Source: Clostridia bacterium (GTDB lineage Bacteria > Bacillota > Clostridia > Christensenellales > Aristaeellaceae). From it: DNA of 64,000 bases. Under the pieces are notes generated by a model. That model was given only the letters and a program-made list of their open reading frames with translations, was not told where the DNA came from and searched no databases. The DNA is taken from positions 1 through 64,000 of the forward strand of contig JAFWQU010000015.1 of assembly GCA_017508975.1 (NCBI GenBank). Reading direction: 5' to 3'. Position numbers and translations under genes: made by a program. This document shows positions 16,661 through 25,473 of this stretch, one piece after another (the first letter of the stretch is position 1; each line of letters begins with the position of its first letter).

Positions 16661-16819
16661 TCAGTGGCTGTAAAAATAAAACCTTGCCGGAATGGTGATG
16701 CACACATTCATCTCCGGAAACCGGAAAACCTGTCCCTCCTCCGTCGCCGTTCCATCCGCCAGGCCTGCAGTGCAGAGCATGACGGCCAGCATCAGAATTG
16801 CCATCCATCTCATTTTCAT
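16661..16819 (-). CDS. truncated secreted protein (52 residues)
   Basis: The frame starts MKMRWMAILMLAVMLCTAGLA, a signal peptide, then GQVFRFPEMNVCITIPARFY and a stop. The mature part is only about 30 residues and ends where a longer secreted protein would be expected to continue, so this is probably the 5' part of a broken gene. The flanking stretches 16451-16660 and 16820-17032 hold nothing else I can support. Confidence 0.5.
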   Translation of the reverse strand: MKMRWMAILMLAVMLCTAGLADGTATEEGQVFRFPEMNVCITIPARFYFYSH

Positions 16820-17032
16820 CTTCAAGTCTCTTCTTTACCCGGCAGTTGTTTCTGTTCCATGACGCCATGCGGGATTGCCGAGGTCCCGCCGTGGTTATCC
16901 GATCAGGATCAAACCATCAACGCCGCGCTTCCTGATCCGGAAAAAATTGGGAAGGCGTTTCTCCACGGCTGTAGGGAGAGCAGCTCGTTCAAAAGCTGAA
17001 TCCGGTGACTCCTCCTCTTCTCGTTTTTCGTT

Positions 17033-18763
17033 TCAAATGCTCCATTCCGCGCTGGCGGTCTGCAGCTGCGCCATACGGCGGAACGTGCTGTCCTTTTGAG
17101 CGAGCAAATCCTTGGGGCTCCCCTCTTCGGCAATCGTTCCGTCGGACAGCACAACAATCTTGTCCGCGCCGCTGACCGTGCGCATCCGGTGGGCGATGAC
17201 CAGAACGGTTTTGTTCCGGATCAGGCGGGAAAGTGCCTCCTGGATGACCGTCTCGTTTTCCACGTCCAGACTGGCACTGGCCTCATCCAGCAGGATGATC
17301 GGCGCGTCTTTCAGGAAGGCCCGGGCGATGGAGATGCGCTGGCGCTCGCCACCGGACAGCTCGCTGCCGTTTTCGCCGATAACCGTATCATATCCCCGGG
17401 GCAGCTTCAACGCAAACTCGTCACAGTTGGCCAGCCGGGCCGCTGCCAGCACTTCCTCATCCGTGGCGTCCTTTTTCCCGACACGAATGTTTTCCAGAAT
17501 GCTGTTGTTAAACAGCGTGACGTCCTGGAATACGATGGAATACACACTCAGCAGCGTCTCCGGATCGATTTGGGAAATGTCCTGTCCGCCCACTGTGATC
17601 CGGCCTTTGCTGACATCCCAGAACCGCGCGGCAAGGCGGGAAACGGTAGTTTTTCCGCCGCCTGACGGGCCGACCAGCGCTGTGACCTGGCCCTGCTTCG
17701 CGGTAAAGGATACATTGCGCAGAACGGTTTTCTCCTGATCATAGGAGAATCCGACGCTTTCAAAACAGATGTCATATCCATTTGGATGGAAGTTCGTCAT
17801 TCCCGTCTGCGCCGGGCAATCCGTGATCTCGTTCATCCGCTCCACGGGAACGGTGAGCAGGTTCAGCATGCCCAGGTTGATGAGGTTGCCGCTCATGGGC
17901 TCATACAGGCGGGAGGCAACCAGCAGGAAGGAGAAGAACTCCATCACATTCAGCCGCCCCTGCAGCAGCAGCGCGCTGCCGACGACGGCCACCGTGCCGA
18001 TGCCGATCTTCAGGATCAGCTGGGCCGAAACGATGAAGGCCGCCTGGCCCAGTTCCGCACCGATGGCTTTTTTCTCCACATCGTCGATTTTGCCGTCCAG
18101 TTCCGCCAGGTAAGCGTCCTCCGCGTTGCAGCTTTTCAGATCGCGGGAGGTCTCGATGAATTCCTGTACCGCGTCGTTCAACCTTACCTTGGATTCGGAC
18201 TGCCGGCGGATGAAATGCTGCTGCACCTTTTTCGACGCCGCCACGATGAAGATGGCGATGGGGATCGGCCACACGGCCGCCAGGGCCATCTCCCACTTAT
18301 AGAAGAACAGGCCGACGCAGATCAGCACCGTGGAGATCAGACTGCCGTAGAACTGCGGGATCTGGTGGGAGGAGGCGTGCTCCAGGGTTTCCGCGTCCGC
18401 CATGATGGTGCCGGTCAGGTCCGCCAGATCCTTCTTTCCGAAGAAGGACAGCGGCAGCTTCCGCAGCTTTTCCGCCAGGGAGACACGGCGCTTGCCTGAT
18501 TCCACATAGGTCGCGAAGAAGGTGGCGTTGTACTGCCAGACATTCGGGAGAAAGATCAGCACCAGGCAGGCCGCCGCAAAGAGCAGATAATACGCCCACC
18601 GCCCGGCAGCCGTGCCGGCCAGATAATCCCCGGTGAACGCGAACAGCAGCCAGACAGGCGTCATCAGGGCGATGTTCGCGGCAGTGACCGCCAGGATCGC
18701 TTTGAGCATGTCCGCCGCGCCTTTTTCCGTCAGCGCAAACCGTTTCATCAGATACCGCTTCAT
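17033..18763 (-). CDS. ABC exporter half-transporter (TMD-NBD)
   Basis: This 576-residue half-transporter has about six membrane segments in residues 1-310 and an ATPase domain with Walker A GPSGGGKTT (365-373), signature LSGGERQR (469-476) and Walker B IILLDEASA. It overlaps the preceding half-transporter by 4 bases (ATGA), so the two are co-translated and should form one heterodimeric exporter. Pairs of this kind include peptide, lipid and siderophore transporters; the cargo here is unknown. It is the last gene of the 17-30 kb minus-strand locus. Confidence 0.93.
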   Translation of the reverse strand: MKRYLMKRFALTEKGAADMLKAILAVTAANIALMTPVWLLFAFTGDYLAGTAAGRWAYYLLFAAACLVLIFLPNVWQYNATFFATYVESGKRRVSLAEKLRKLPLSFFGKKDLADLTGTIMADAETLEHASSHQIPQFYGSLISTVLICVGLFFYKWEMALAAVWPIPIAIFIVAASKKVQQHFIRRQSESKVRLNDAVQEFIETSRDLKSCNAEDAYLAELDGKIDDVEKKAIGAELGQAAFIVSAQLILKIGIGTVAVVGSALLLQGRLNVMEFFSFLLVASRLYEPMSGNLINLGMLNLLTVPVERMNEITDCPAQTGMTNFHPNGYDICFESVGFSYDQEKTVLRNVSFTAKQGQVTALVGPSGGGKTTVSRLAARFWDVSKGRITVGGQDISQIDPETLLSVYSIVFQDVTLFNNSILENIRVGKKDATDEEVLAAARLANCDEFALKLPRGYDTVIGENGSELSGGERQRISIARAFLKDAPIILLDEASASLDVENETVIQEALSRLIRNKTVLVIAHRMRTVSGADKIVVLSDGTIAEEGSPKDLLAQKDSTFRRMAQLQTASAEWSI

Positions 18764-20553
18764 GCCGTTTCACCCACTTTCCAATTGACAGCCTTCCGGT
18801 ATTCCGCCCACATGGCTGCGTAGAGTCCGTTCTTTTTCAGCAGCTCGTCGTGTTTTCCCTGTTCTTCCGCCCGGCCGTCCTTCAGCACATAGATCCGGTC
18901 GGCGTTGCGGATCGTGGACAGGCGGTGGGCGATCATAATCACTGTCCGTCCCCTGGCCATCTCCCGGAAAGCCTGCTGCACCTGCGCTTCGCATTCCGGA
19001 TCGGCAAAGGCGCTGGCCTCGTCCAGAATCACCACGTCGGCATTCTTCAGCATGGCCCGGGCGATGGCGATGCGCTGCTGTTCGCCGCCTGACAGATAAG
19101 TGCCTTTGCTCCCCAATACGGTGTTGATTCCTTCCGGCAGACGCTCAATGATATCCATGCACTGGGCCTTTTGAAGGACTTCCAGCATTTCACCTTCGGT
19201 GGCATCCGGCTTTGCGATGCGCAGATTGTCCGCGATGGAGCGTTTGAGCAGCCGGCTGTCCTGGAAGACGTAGGCCACGCGCCGCATCAGCGTTTCCTTG
19301 GAAATCTGACGGGCATCCACGCCGCCGATGAGTACCTGGCCTTCCTGCGGGTCAAAGAAGCGGGAGATCAGGCCTGCCACGGTGGTCTTTCCGCTGCCGG
19401 ACGGGCCGACAATGGCCACGATCTCATTCCGGTCCGCCTTCAGGGACAGATGGGAAACCGCCGCCGGAGCATCGGGCGTGTAACGATAGGTGACGTCCTT
19501 CAGCTCCACCGACGCGCCGCGGGGCTCCTGCCCACGCTCCGGCTCCGGCAGCGGCTGAATGCTGAGGATCGTGTCCGTCCGGGCGATCGCGTCCTCGACC
19601 TTCATGTTGTTTTCACTCATGAACATCACTTTCGTCATGGCCGTGGCGATGGCCGGCGTGAAGATAACGTAGAACAGAAAGTTCAACAGGATATCCATCC
19701 CGTAGTTTTCCCCGCGGATCAGCAGCAGCGTCAGGCCCAGGATGAAGACGAAGGTACTGTGGATCAGCACGGTGTATCCCACCATGGACGGACGCATCAT
19801 GCGGGTGTAGTGCATGCAGAAATCCCGGTAATCATCGATGGAGGCCTTGAACCGGTGGAAGGAGAACACGGTCTGCCCGAATGTTTTGACCACCGGAATG
19901 CCCCGCACATACTCCACAGCCTCGTTGCTCATCCGCTCCAGGGCATTCTGGTACTGCCGCATGTCCTCCTGCATGGCCGGGCCCGCCATGCGCATCATCA
20001 CGGCGAAGCTCAGCGCCACCGGGATCAGGCAGGCGACGCCGTAGCGCCAGTCGTACAAAAACAGCATGGCCGCCATACAGACCGGCATGGCGATCGCGCC
20101 TGCCATGTCCGGCAGGTTGTGCGCCAGCAGCGTCTCGGTGGAGCCGGTCACCTCGGTCACGGTCCTGCGCACCTTGCCGGAACCCATCTCATCCGCAAAG
20201 CCGATGGGCAGGCGGGCGATGTGGCGCATCAGCGTCTTTTTCATGTTGGCCGCCGTTCGGAACGCGCTGCCGTGGGAGCAGACCAGCGCACTGACATAGA
20301 CAAGCCAGGCCAGGACAGCGAAGAGCACGGCCATCCAGCCGTTGTGCACGATGCCCGTCGCCTTCGAAAAGCCCGGCTGTACCTCCAGCACTTCCCGGAT
20401 GATGCGCCAGATGAAGACAAAGGGCAGCAGGGCCAGCACGCTGCTCAGCGCGGACAGAACCAGCGACAGGTATGTCAGCAGCTTGAAGCGGCCCGCGTAT
20501 TCCATCAGACGCCCGAATGCGGACGGCGACTTGTCCCGTTTCTTCTCTTTCAA
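18760..20553 (-). CDS. ABC exporter half-transporter (TMD-NBD), partner
   Basis: This 597-residue half-transporter has a membrane domain (residues about 20-310) and an ATPase domain with Walker A GPSGSGKTT (383-391), signature LSGGEQQR and VVILDEASA. Both ATPase halves keep a Glu after Walker B, so both sites may be active. The start is TTG with GAGGG upstream. Its promoter region carries TGTTAG-N6-CTAACC, the same element as the promoter of the long operon to the right. That ties export to the enzymes encoded there and to the TetR at 20808-21416. Confidence 0.93.
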   Translation of the reverse strand: MKEKKRDKSPSAFGRLMEYAGRFKLLTYLSLVLSALSSVLALLPFVFIWRIIREVLEVQPGFSKATGIVHNGWMAVLFAVLAWLVYVSALVCSHGSAFRTAANMKKTLMRHIARLPIGFADEMGSGKVRRTVTEVTGSTETLLAHNLPDMAGAIAMPVCMAAMLFLYDWRYGVACLIPVALSFAVMMRMAGPAMQEDMRQYQNALERMSNEAVEYVRGIPVVKTFGQTVFSFHRFKASIDDYRDFCMHYTRMMRPSMVGYTVLIHSTFVFILGLTLLLIRGENYGMDILLNFLFYVIFTPAIATAMTKVMFMSENNMKVEDAIARTDTILSIQPLPEPERGQEPRGASVELKDVTYRYTPDAPAAVSHLSLKADRNEIVAIVGPSGSGKTTVAGLISRFFDPQEGQVLIGGVDARQISKETLMRRVAYVFQDSRLLKRSIADNLRIAKPDATEGEMLEVLQKAQCMDIIERLPEGINTVLGSKGTYLSGGEQQRIAIARAMLKNADVVILDEASAFADPECEAQVQQAFREMARGRTVIMIAHRLSTIRNADRIYVLKDGRAEEQGKHDELLKKNGLYAAMWAEYRKAVNWKVGETA

Positions 20554-20572
20554 TGGAGTTCCCTCACTTTCC

Positions 20573-20606
20573 GTCAGCTAACATTTCTGTGTTAGAATAA
20601 ACTAAC
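20573..20606 (-). promoter_or_regulatory. TetR-type operator upstream of the ABC exporter genes
   Basis: GTTAGAATAAACTAAC (20591-20606) is a GTTAG-N6-CTAAC dyad; GTCAGCTAAC (20573-20582) is a near match to the GTTAGCTAAC dyad in front of the tetR at 21416. Both lie within 55 bases of the exporter start. Confidence 0.7.
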
Positions 20607-20672
20607 CTCATTTTATGCATATCGCCTGCCCCATATAGGGAACAGGCGGTATCATCAGATCATGTAAAACTT

Positions 20673-20808
20673 ATACTAATCTCAGTTTAGAATGCTTATT
20701 GTCAGCAGTGGGATTTCGCGCCTGCGGGCGCGACCAGGGCTTTCCGATCGCCCTGGACCTTCGGTCACATGCTGTTACTGGATTTGCAGTTTTACTTGAG
20801 ATTGGTAT
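20673..20808 (+). repeat. interspersed palindromic repeat, copy 5
   Basis: Complete copy with left end ATACTAATCTCAG and right end TTGAGATTGGTAT. Its last base is also the first base, in plus-strand order, of the TAA stop of the TetR gene to the right. Confidence 0.93.
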
Positions 20809-21416
20809 TAAAAGCCGAACAGTGTCTTCCAGCCGGGAAGGAAGAAGGCTTCAATCATCTCCAGGCATTGCATTGATTCATCAAGAGAATAACGATGGAT
20901 CACCGGCTCAAACAAAGCGGTCACATAGGCGCTGAGCAGCAGATGCAGCGCCGCCGGGCTGATCTCACGGATGGGCAGCCCTTTATCCCGCAGTATCGGA
21001 AGGTACTGGAGCATCCGTTCCTGCGCGGCCTGGGTCAGATCGTGCAGGAAGCTTTCATACTTCGTGCCCGACGAGCAGGTGAGCAGCAGGTGATAATCGT
21101 CCATGCGGGGATAGACCACCTCTCGCATCATGTCAACCCATGAATCCTGCCATTGAAGGACTCCGTTCTCCCCTGCCGCTGTCAGGTATCTGGCCAGGTG
21201 ATCCTCCATCCATGCATTCAGCTGCCCGATCGCCGGCGCCACCAGCAGATCAAACAGATCTGCCTTGTCCCGGCAATGCCGGTACAGTCCCGCTGCGGTT
21301 AAGCCGCACCGCTCGCCCACGCGGCGCATGGAGGCCTTTTCGAAGCCGTACGTCCGGAATTCCTCTCTGGCCGCGGCCAGAACCCTGGCATGGCTGGCGG
21401 TTTTGTCCTTCGGCAT
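20808..21416 (-). CDS. TetR-family regulator of the 17-30 kb locus
   Basis: This 202-residue protein has a TetR DNA-binding domain (ARVLAAAREEFRTYGFEKAS, LTAAGLYRHCRDKADLF) and a helical ligand domain. CAGGAGGG precedes the ATG. Its own promoter has TTGACA-N17-TATAGT followed by the dyad GTTAGCTAAC, and the same half-sites with a 6-base gap appear before the ABC exporter and before the long operon at 30.4 kb. I infer that this protein controls all three. The stop codon overlaps the end of a repeat element. The ligand is unknown, possibly the exported product. Confidence 0.92.
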   Translation of the reverse strand: MPKDKTASHARVLAAAREEFRTYGFEKASMRRVGERCGLTAAGLYRHCRDKADLFDLLVAPAIGQLNAWMEDHLARYLTAAGENGVLQWQDSWVDMMREVVYPRMDDYHLLLTCSSGTKYESFLHDLTQAAQERMLQYLPILRDKGLPIREISPAALHLLLSAYVTALFEPVIHRYSLDESMQCLEMIEAFFLPGWKTLFGF

Positions 21417-21440
21417 GGATGCCCTCCTGAAGTAAACATT

Positions 21441-21486
21441 GTTAGCTAACGCTATAAACTATAAATCATCGATAGCGAATTGTCAA
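21441..21486 (-). promoter_or_regulatory. tetR promoter with GTTAGCTAAC operator
   Basis: On the minus strand TTGACA (21481-21486) and TATAGT (21458-21463) are 17 bases apart. The perfect 10-bp dyad GTTAGCTAAC (21441-21450) lies at the start of the transcript. Confidence 0.8.
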
Positions 21487-21541
21487 GTCGAATTTTCAGG
21501 AAGGCTCATTTTTCCGTAACGACAGAAGCGAAGGATGCTAT

Positions 21542-22321
21542 TCACTTCCTGCCGGTCAGCAGCGCGGAGCCGCTCAGCGCCATCCAGGCGGCTTCGGACT
21601 TCTTCATGAACCTGCCGTTCGTCGTGTCGATCAGCTCCACCTTTTCATAGCCCATATCCCGGAGCTTTTTCACGAAGGCCTGCATATCGCCATACTTGGA
21701 TTTGGAGAAGATGTCGTGCAGGGCAAAGGTGCCGCCTTTTTTCAGCGTGCGCAGGGTTTCCAGCAGATACTGCTGCCGGTCGCCGGGGATGTTGTGGTAC
21801 ACATAGTTGCTCACCACGGCGTCAAAGGTTTCATCCGGGAAATCCAGATGGGTGGCGTCGCCCTGCCGGAAGGTAATCCGGCTGACGCCCTCGGCCCGGG
21901 CGTTGCTTTCGCACAGCCCTTTGCTGAAGGAGGCATATTCCTTGCCCCAGCGGTCGATGCCGATGATCTCGGCCCGAGGATTCCGCTTGCCCACGGCAAT
22001 CCCCAGCGCGCCGCTGCCGCAGCCCACGTCCAGGCACTTGCCGCCCTCCGGCAGCTTCACATAAGCCGCCGTGCCCTCAATGATCTGCCGGGCCATCTGA
22101 CGTTTTCCGTTGTAGTCAAAGGCGCGATACATGCTGACGGCCCAGACAGTCAGCCCGCAGAAGACGACCGCAATCACCTCGAATGCAATCGTCAGCACTG
22201 TCCTCAGCGTGCCGCCCGGCAGCAGCTGAAACGCCGCCACCGCGACGGCGCATCCCAGGAACGTAAACAGGAAAGAATACACCATGCCCTTGGGCATCCA
22301 GTTTTTGTAGTCAGGTTTCAT
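21542..22321 (-). CDS. membrane-anchored SAM-dependent methyltransferase
   Basis: This 259-residue protein has two N-terminal membrane segments (VYSFLFTFLGCAVAVAAF and VLTIAFEVIAVVFCGLTVWA, residues about 14-66). Then comes a class I methyltransferase domain: motif I CLDVGCGSGALGIAVG, ITFRQGDATHLDFPDETFDA and LKKGGTFALHDIF. The membrane anchor suggests a lipophilic or membrane-bound substrate. A second ATG three bases upstream is possible, but GGAGG is better spaced from the one chosen. It follows the operon's other methyltransferase with a repeat element between them. Confidence 0.88.
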   Translation of the reverse strand: MKPDYKNWMPKGMVYSFLFTFLGCAVAVAAFQLLPGGTLRTVLTIAFEVIAVVFCGLTVWAVSMYRAFDYNGKRQMARQIIEGTAAYVKLPEGGKCLDVGCGSGALGIAVGKRNPRAEIIGIDRWGKEYASFSKGLCESNARAEGVSRITFRQGDATHLDFPDETFDAVVSNYVYHNIPGDRQQYLLETLRTLKKGGTFALHDIFSKSKYGDMQAFVKKLRDMGYEKVELIDTTNGRFMKKSEAAWMALSGSALLTGRK

Positions 22322-22335
22322 CATAATTCCTCCTT

Positions 22336-22474
22336 ATACTAATCTCAAGTAAAAGCTGTAAAACAAGCAGCACCATGCATCCGAAGGTCCAGGGCGATCG
22401 GAAAGCCCTGGTCGCGGCCCGCAGGCCGCGAAATCTCGCTGCTGGCATTTAGCATATGATATAGAGATTGGTAT
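22336..22474 (-). repeat. interspersed palindromic repeat, copy 6
   Basis: Complete copy, reverse orientation, lying between two methyltransferase genes of one operon. Its terminal T at 22474 is part of the TAA stop of the upstream gene. It may reduce or shape read-through within the operon. Confidence 0.93.
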
Positions 22475-23103
22475 TACTTTCTTGCAATGATGGTGATCCA
22501 CGGTTTCGACAGATGATGATCGCTGCTCACTTCGGAAAAGCCTGACGCTTTCAGCGCCGCTTCAAGCTGCTTCGCCGTATAGCATTTCATCCCGTCGATG
22601 ATGCCCTCGTATTTCTTCCCCGTATCATCCGCGCCGTCCGATTCGTTGCAGATCATGAAAATCCCGCCCGGCTTCAGGATACGTGCGACCTGCCCGAAGC
22701 ACCTCTCCAGCTCGGGCCAGAAGTAGACCGTCTCAAAAGCGGTCGCCAGATCGAAGGAACTGTCCGGGAGGCGAAGATCGGACACGTCGCCCTGCCGCAC
22801 CTCGCACCGGCCCGCGGCTATGGCTGCCTGGTTGAAGGCTTTCGCCTTCTCCACGGACAGGTCGGAATAGTCGACGGCCGTCACATGTGCCTTCGGATAC
22901 CTTTTCAACAGCTCCCCGGCGTTGCGACCGCCGCCGCAGCCCAGGTCCACAGCCCTTTCAGGCGTGATGGGCGGCAGGTGGGAAAAGCCCCAGTCGGCCA
23001 TAGTGGCATGGCCGGAATTCATGCCGCTCAGCATCACCTTTCCAAGAAAGCCCTCCGGCTTTCTCGTCTGGCTGACAAACCTCTTGAACAAGCCCATTCT
23101 CAT
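22474..23103 (-). CDS. class I SAM-dependent methyltransferase
   Basis: This 209-residue soluble methyltransferase has motif I AVDLGCGGGRNAGELL, VTAVDYSDLSVEKAK, CEVRQGDVSDLRLPDSSFDL and ILKPGGIFMICNE. It resembles the methyltransferase 11 group that acts on small molecules. I chose the ATG at 23103 for AAAGGGG just upstream; an earlier in-frame ATG at 23136 would overlap the ATC-hydrolase-like gene. It is very close to that gene's stop, so the two are co-transcribed. It ends inside a repeat element. Confidence 0.88.
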   Translation of the reverse strand: MRMGLFKRFVSQTRKPEGFLGKVMLSGMNSGHATMADWGFSHLPPITPERAVDLGCGGGRNAGELLKRYPKAHVTAVDYSDLSVEKAKAFNQAAIAAGRCEVRQGDVSDLRLPDSSFDLATAFETVYFWPELERCFGQVARILKPGGIFMICNESDGADDTGKKYEGIIDGMKCYTAKQLEAALKASGFSEVSSDHHLSKPWITIIARK

Positions 23104-23111
23104 TGCCCCTT

Positions 23112-23747
23112 TCAAACGCTTTTTGTTCTCTCCCATCCGTCCCCGGCGTCGGTCGGATGGCGGACAAAGTCGAAATCACAGCAGTCTGCGCCCTGGCACA
23201 GCGTGCCCGTCCGCCTGAAATCCGTGTAGGGCAGATTCCCGAAATTGATCACATCGGAGCGGCAGAACATGGCTCCCAGCTTCATCAGGCCGCGCTCCTC
23301 GAAGATGTGCCGGTAAAGGCACTCCCTGCACTCAAAATGAAATCGGTCTTTGGGATCCTCATCCAGATGCCATTCATATTTCCAACCCGCACCGGAACCA
23401 TGCCGGAAACCGAAGGGCAGGATCTTTTTCATGACCGGCATGAACCAGCTGTGCCGTGCCAGTCTCTGATAGGTACCCGGCGTCAGCTGTTTCCACATCT
23501 CGGTGGAGACGATTCCAAAGGCTTCCTCCTCGGTTCTGCCGTGCTGCTGCAGCACCTCATACAGCGCGATGGATGTGAGAATCTGGGCGATATGCTTGTA
23601 GTTGCCCTTGTCGCACCAGCGCTTTTCCTCCTCCAGCAGCACACGCATGCGCTTGTAAACATCCCGCCGGATTTCTGCCGGCAGCGTTGGAAAATAAACC
23701 CGATACCGGCTGACGGCCACCAGGGCTTCCGGTTCATACTTTTTCAT
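23112..23747 (-). CDS. ATC hydrolase-like protein (L-2-amino-thiazoline-4-carboxylate hydrolase family), paralogue 1
   Basis: This 211-residue protein resembles the ATC hydrolase family, whose founding member opens a thiazoline ring on the way to cysteine. The N-terminal half is helical (YKRMRVLLEEEKRW, LYEVLQQHGRTEEEA). The C-terminal half has the family's Cys/Asp pattern: FHFECRECLYRHIFEERG, GAMFCRSDVINFG and then CQGADCCDFDF. GGAGG lies upstream of the ATG at 23747; an ATG at 23783 in frame is possible. It is one of three paralogues in the operon. What it acts on here is unknown. Confidence 0.8.
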   Translation of the reverse strand: MKKYEPEALVAVSRYRVYFPTLPAEIRRDVYKRMRVLLEEEKRWCDKGNYKHIAQILTSIALYEVLQQHGRTEEEAFGIVSTEMWKQLTPGTYQRLARHSWFMPVMKKILPFGFRHGSGAGWKYEWHLDEDPKDRFHFECRECLYRHIFEERGLMKLGAMFCRSDVINFGNLPYTDFRRTGTLCQGADCCDFDFVRHPTDAGDGWERTKSV

Positions 23748-23788
23748 CTGGTCTTCATCCTCCAAAGAACGTTCATTTTGCATCCCCG

Positions 23789-24280
23789 TCAGAACAGCAT
23801 GTTCAGTCCCGCCACCACCAGCCCCGCTATCGGACAGACGAGGAATGTCCAGCCCAGGCCGTGCTCCGGGATGGCCAGGGTTTTCAGCCACTCCCAGCGT
23901 TCCCAGGCTTTGCAGTGCTCCGCGCCTTTGATGAAAGGTTTGGCTTTCGGCGGCAGCCAGCAGTCGAGGATGATGAAATCGGACAGGCTTACCATGGTCA
24001 TCTCCACATAGCCCGCCCAGAACAGGTTTCCAAAGCCGGTCATCCCCGCAGCATGCGCGCTGACTGCCCAATAGACAAACAGCACCAGATACAGCGGATA
24101 CAGGATCAGCTTCATGGTGCGGACATCCTTCTTCTCCACAAAAGGTGCCGCGGCCAGTTTGATCTCTTTCGGAAACATGGTGCTGTAGGCTTGCGGCACC
24201 AGCAGGAAGCCAAGCCCCGCCACCGCGTTGAACAGCAGGGACATGGACAGTCCGTCCAGGATGATTCTCGGCCAGTTCAT
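23789..24280 (-). CDS. small membrane protein of the D-x4-D group, paralogue E
   Basis: This 163-residue protein has about four membrane segments and a central DFIILD (D101, D106) that aligns with a D-x4-D pair in four other proteins of this operon. It carries extra residues after the motif (LPPKAKPFIKGAEHCKAW) and a C-terminal hydrophobic segment (CPIAGLVVAGLNML). GGAGGTG precedes the ATG, and the gene overlaps no neighbour. I do not recognise a named family. The arrangement suggests a membrane enzyme subunit or binding protein, but this is inference. Confidence 0.75.
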   Translation of the reverse strand: MNWPRIILDGLSMSLLFNAVAGLGFLLVPQAYSTMFPKEIKLAAAPFVEKKDVRTMKLILYPLYLVLFVYWAVSAHAAGMTGFGNLFWAGYVEMTMVSLSDFIILDCWLPPKAKPFIKGAEHCKAWERWEWLKTLAIPEHGLGWTFLVCPIAGLVVAGLNMLF

Positions 24281-24284
24281 GCAT

Positions 24285-24782
24285 TCACCTCCCGATGATC
24301 AGGGTGATCCACGCCATCAGCGCGCACACGAACGGAAACGCGATCAGCCGGATCAGCTGGTTTTTCGTGTTGAAGCTGCGGTCATTCCAGCTTTTGCAGC
24401 CCCTTGTCTCCGGGTAGAATTGCACATAATACTTCCTGGTGATCACGATGTACTGGTCCTGCACCAGAATATCGAACAGCTTGTAGCCGTACATGAACAG
24501 CATGTACCGCCCGAACAGCAGCCAGAAGCCGTAGCCGCGCCGGATCCCGTCCGCACCGAGAAAGAAAATCACACCCACGTATCCCGCCGCCATCAATGCT
24601 GTGAGCAGATAGCCGATCTTCTTTCGGCCGGCAGGCGGATCGGGATGCGCTTTCGCCGCCTCCCGGATGTCCTGCGGCAGAAAGCGCATGAGTACCTTTG
24701 TGGCCGCGAAATGCGGAATGATCAGAACAAATGCCAGGGAGAGCAGGCAAACGGCTGCCAGGGCGGCCAAGGTTGTGATCAT
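24285..24782 (-). CDS. small membrane protein of the D-x4-D group, paralogue D
   Basis: This 165-residue protein has about four membrane segments. KLFDILVQD holds D104 and D109; QFYPETRGCKSW and KNQLIRLIAFPFVCAL follow. It is clearly related to the protein at 25474-25974, which has QYYYPETESV and KSQLLKLLVIFPAAS at the same places. GGAGG lies before the ATG. It sits 4 bases upstream of paralogue E. Function unknown. Confidence 0.78.
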   Translation of the reverse strand: MITTLAALAAVCLLSLAFVLIIPHFAATKVLMRFLPQDIREAAKAHPDPPAGRKKIGYLLTALMAAGYVGVIFFLGADGIRRGYGFWLLFGRYMLFMYGYKLFDILVQDQYIVITRKYYVQFYPETRGCKSWNDRSFNTKNQLIRLIAFPFVCALMAWITLIIGR

Positions 24783-24797
24783 GCGGCTGACCTCCTC

Positions 24798-25301
24798 TTA
24801 CATCATTTTTCCGATCAGCCAGTACAGTCCGCCCACCGCCGCCGCCAGCGGCACCGAGAACGGAATCAGCTGCAGCATCTTCCATTGCTTCACATGGACG
24901 CTGTGCCAGGTATCGTTCAGATCTTCTGTACCGGGGATCAGCCACCAGTCGGACAGCGCCACCCAGAGGGTGTCGATGAACAGCCAGTCAAAGAACTCCG
25001 CGCCGAGGAACAGCGCATAAAACTGCCAGCAGCAGTCCCAATAGCTCCTCGCGCCGTTGACCCCAAGGATCATGACGCCGGGGATTACCAGCATCCAGGC
25101 AATGAGCAGGCTGTAGGCAAACCGCTTTCTGCTCCGAAATTCCTCTTCGGTGATCAGGCCCAGGGCTTTGACCCGGTCAATCATCACCTGCGGATAGAAG
25201 AAGAGGCCGCCAATGGGACCGCGCTTGTGCACAAGAACAGCTATGTAAGCCGCATAGCAGACCCAGAGGATCAGAATTTCAAGGGCAATCGTCCAGAACA
25301 T
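24798..25301 (-). CDS. small membrane protein of the D-x4-D group, paralogue B
   Basis: This 167-residue protein has about four membrane segments with FFDWLFID (two Asp five positions apart) at about residue 105. The following text (ALSDWWLIPGTEDLNDTW) resembles paralogue A (FANLPMFRLEGTEHMDRAY): both have a P/E-G-T-E turn after the motif. The ATG at 25301 has GAGG seven bases upstream; a TTG six bases earlier is less likely. A repeat element separates it from the paralogue C gene upstream in the operon. Confidence 0.78.
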   Translation of the reverse strand: MFWTIALEILILWVCYAAYIAVLVHKRGPIGGLFFYPQVMIDRVKALGLITEEEFRSRKRFAYSLLIAWMLVIPGVMILGVNGARSYWDCCWQFYALFLGAEFFDWLFIDTLWVALSDWWLIPGTEDLNDTWHSVHVKQWKMLQLIPFSVPLAAAVGGLYWLIGKMM

Positions 25302-25317
25302 GTGCAAACCTCATTTC

Positions 25318-25457
25318 ATACTGATCTCAGTTTAGAATGCTTATTGTCAACAGGGAGATTTCGCGGCCTGCGGGCCGCGACCAGGGCTTTCCGATCGCCC
25401 TGGACCTTCGGCCACATGCTGTTGTTGGATTTTTTATTTCTTACTTGAGATTGGTAT
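25318..25457 (+). repeat. interspersed palindromic repeat, copy 7
   Basis: Complete copy with a CGCGGCC-TGCG-GGCCGCG hairpin. It lies within the minus-strand operon between two paralogous membrane-protein genes, with no other promoter visible nearby. Confidence 0.93.
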
Positions 25458-25473
25458 CATGATCGGTGTTCTC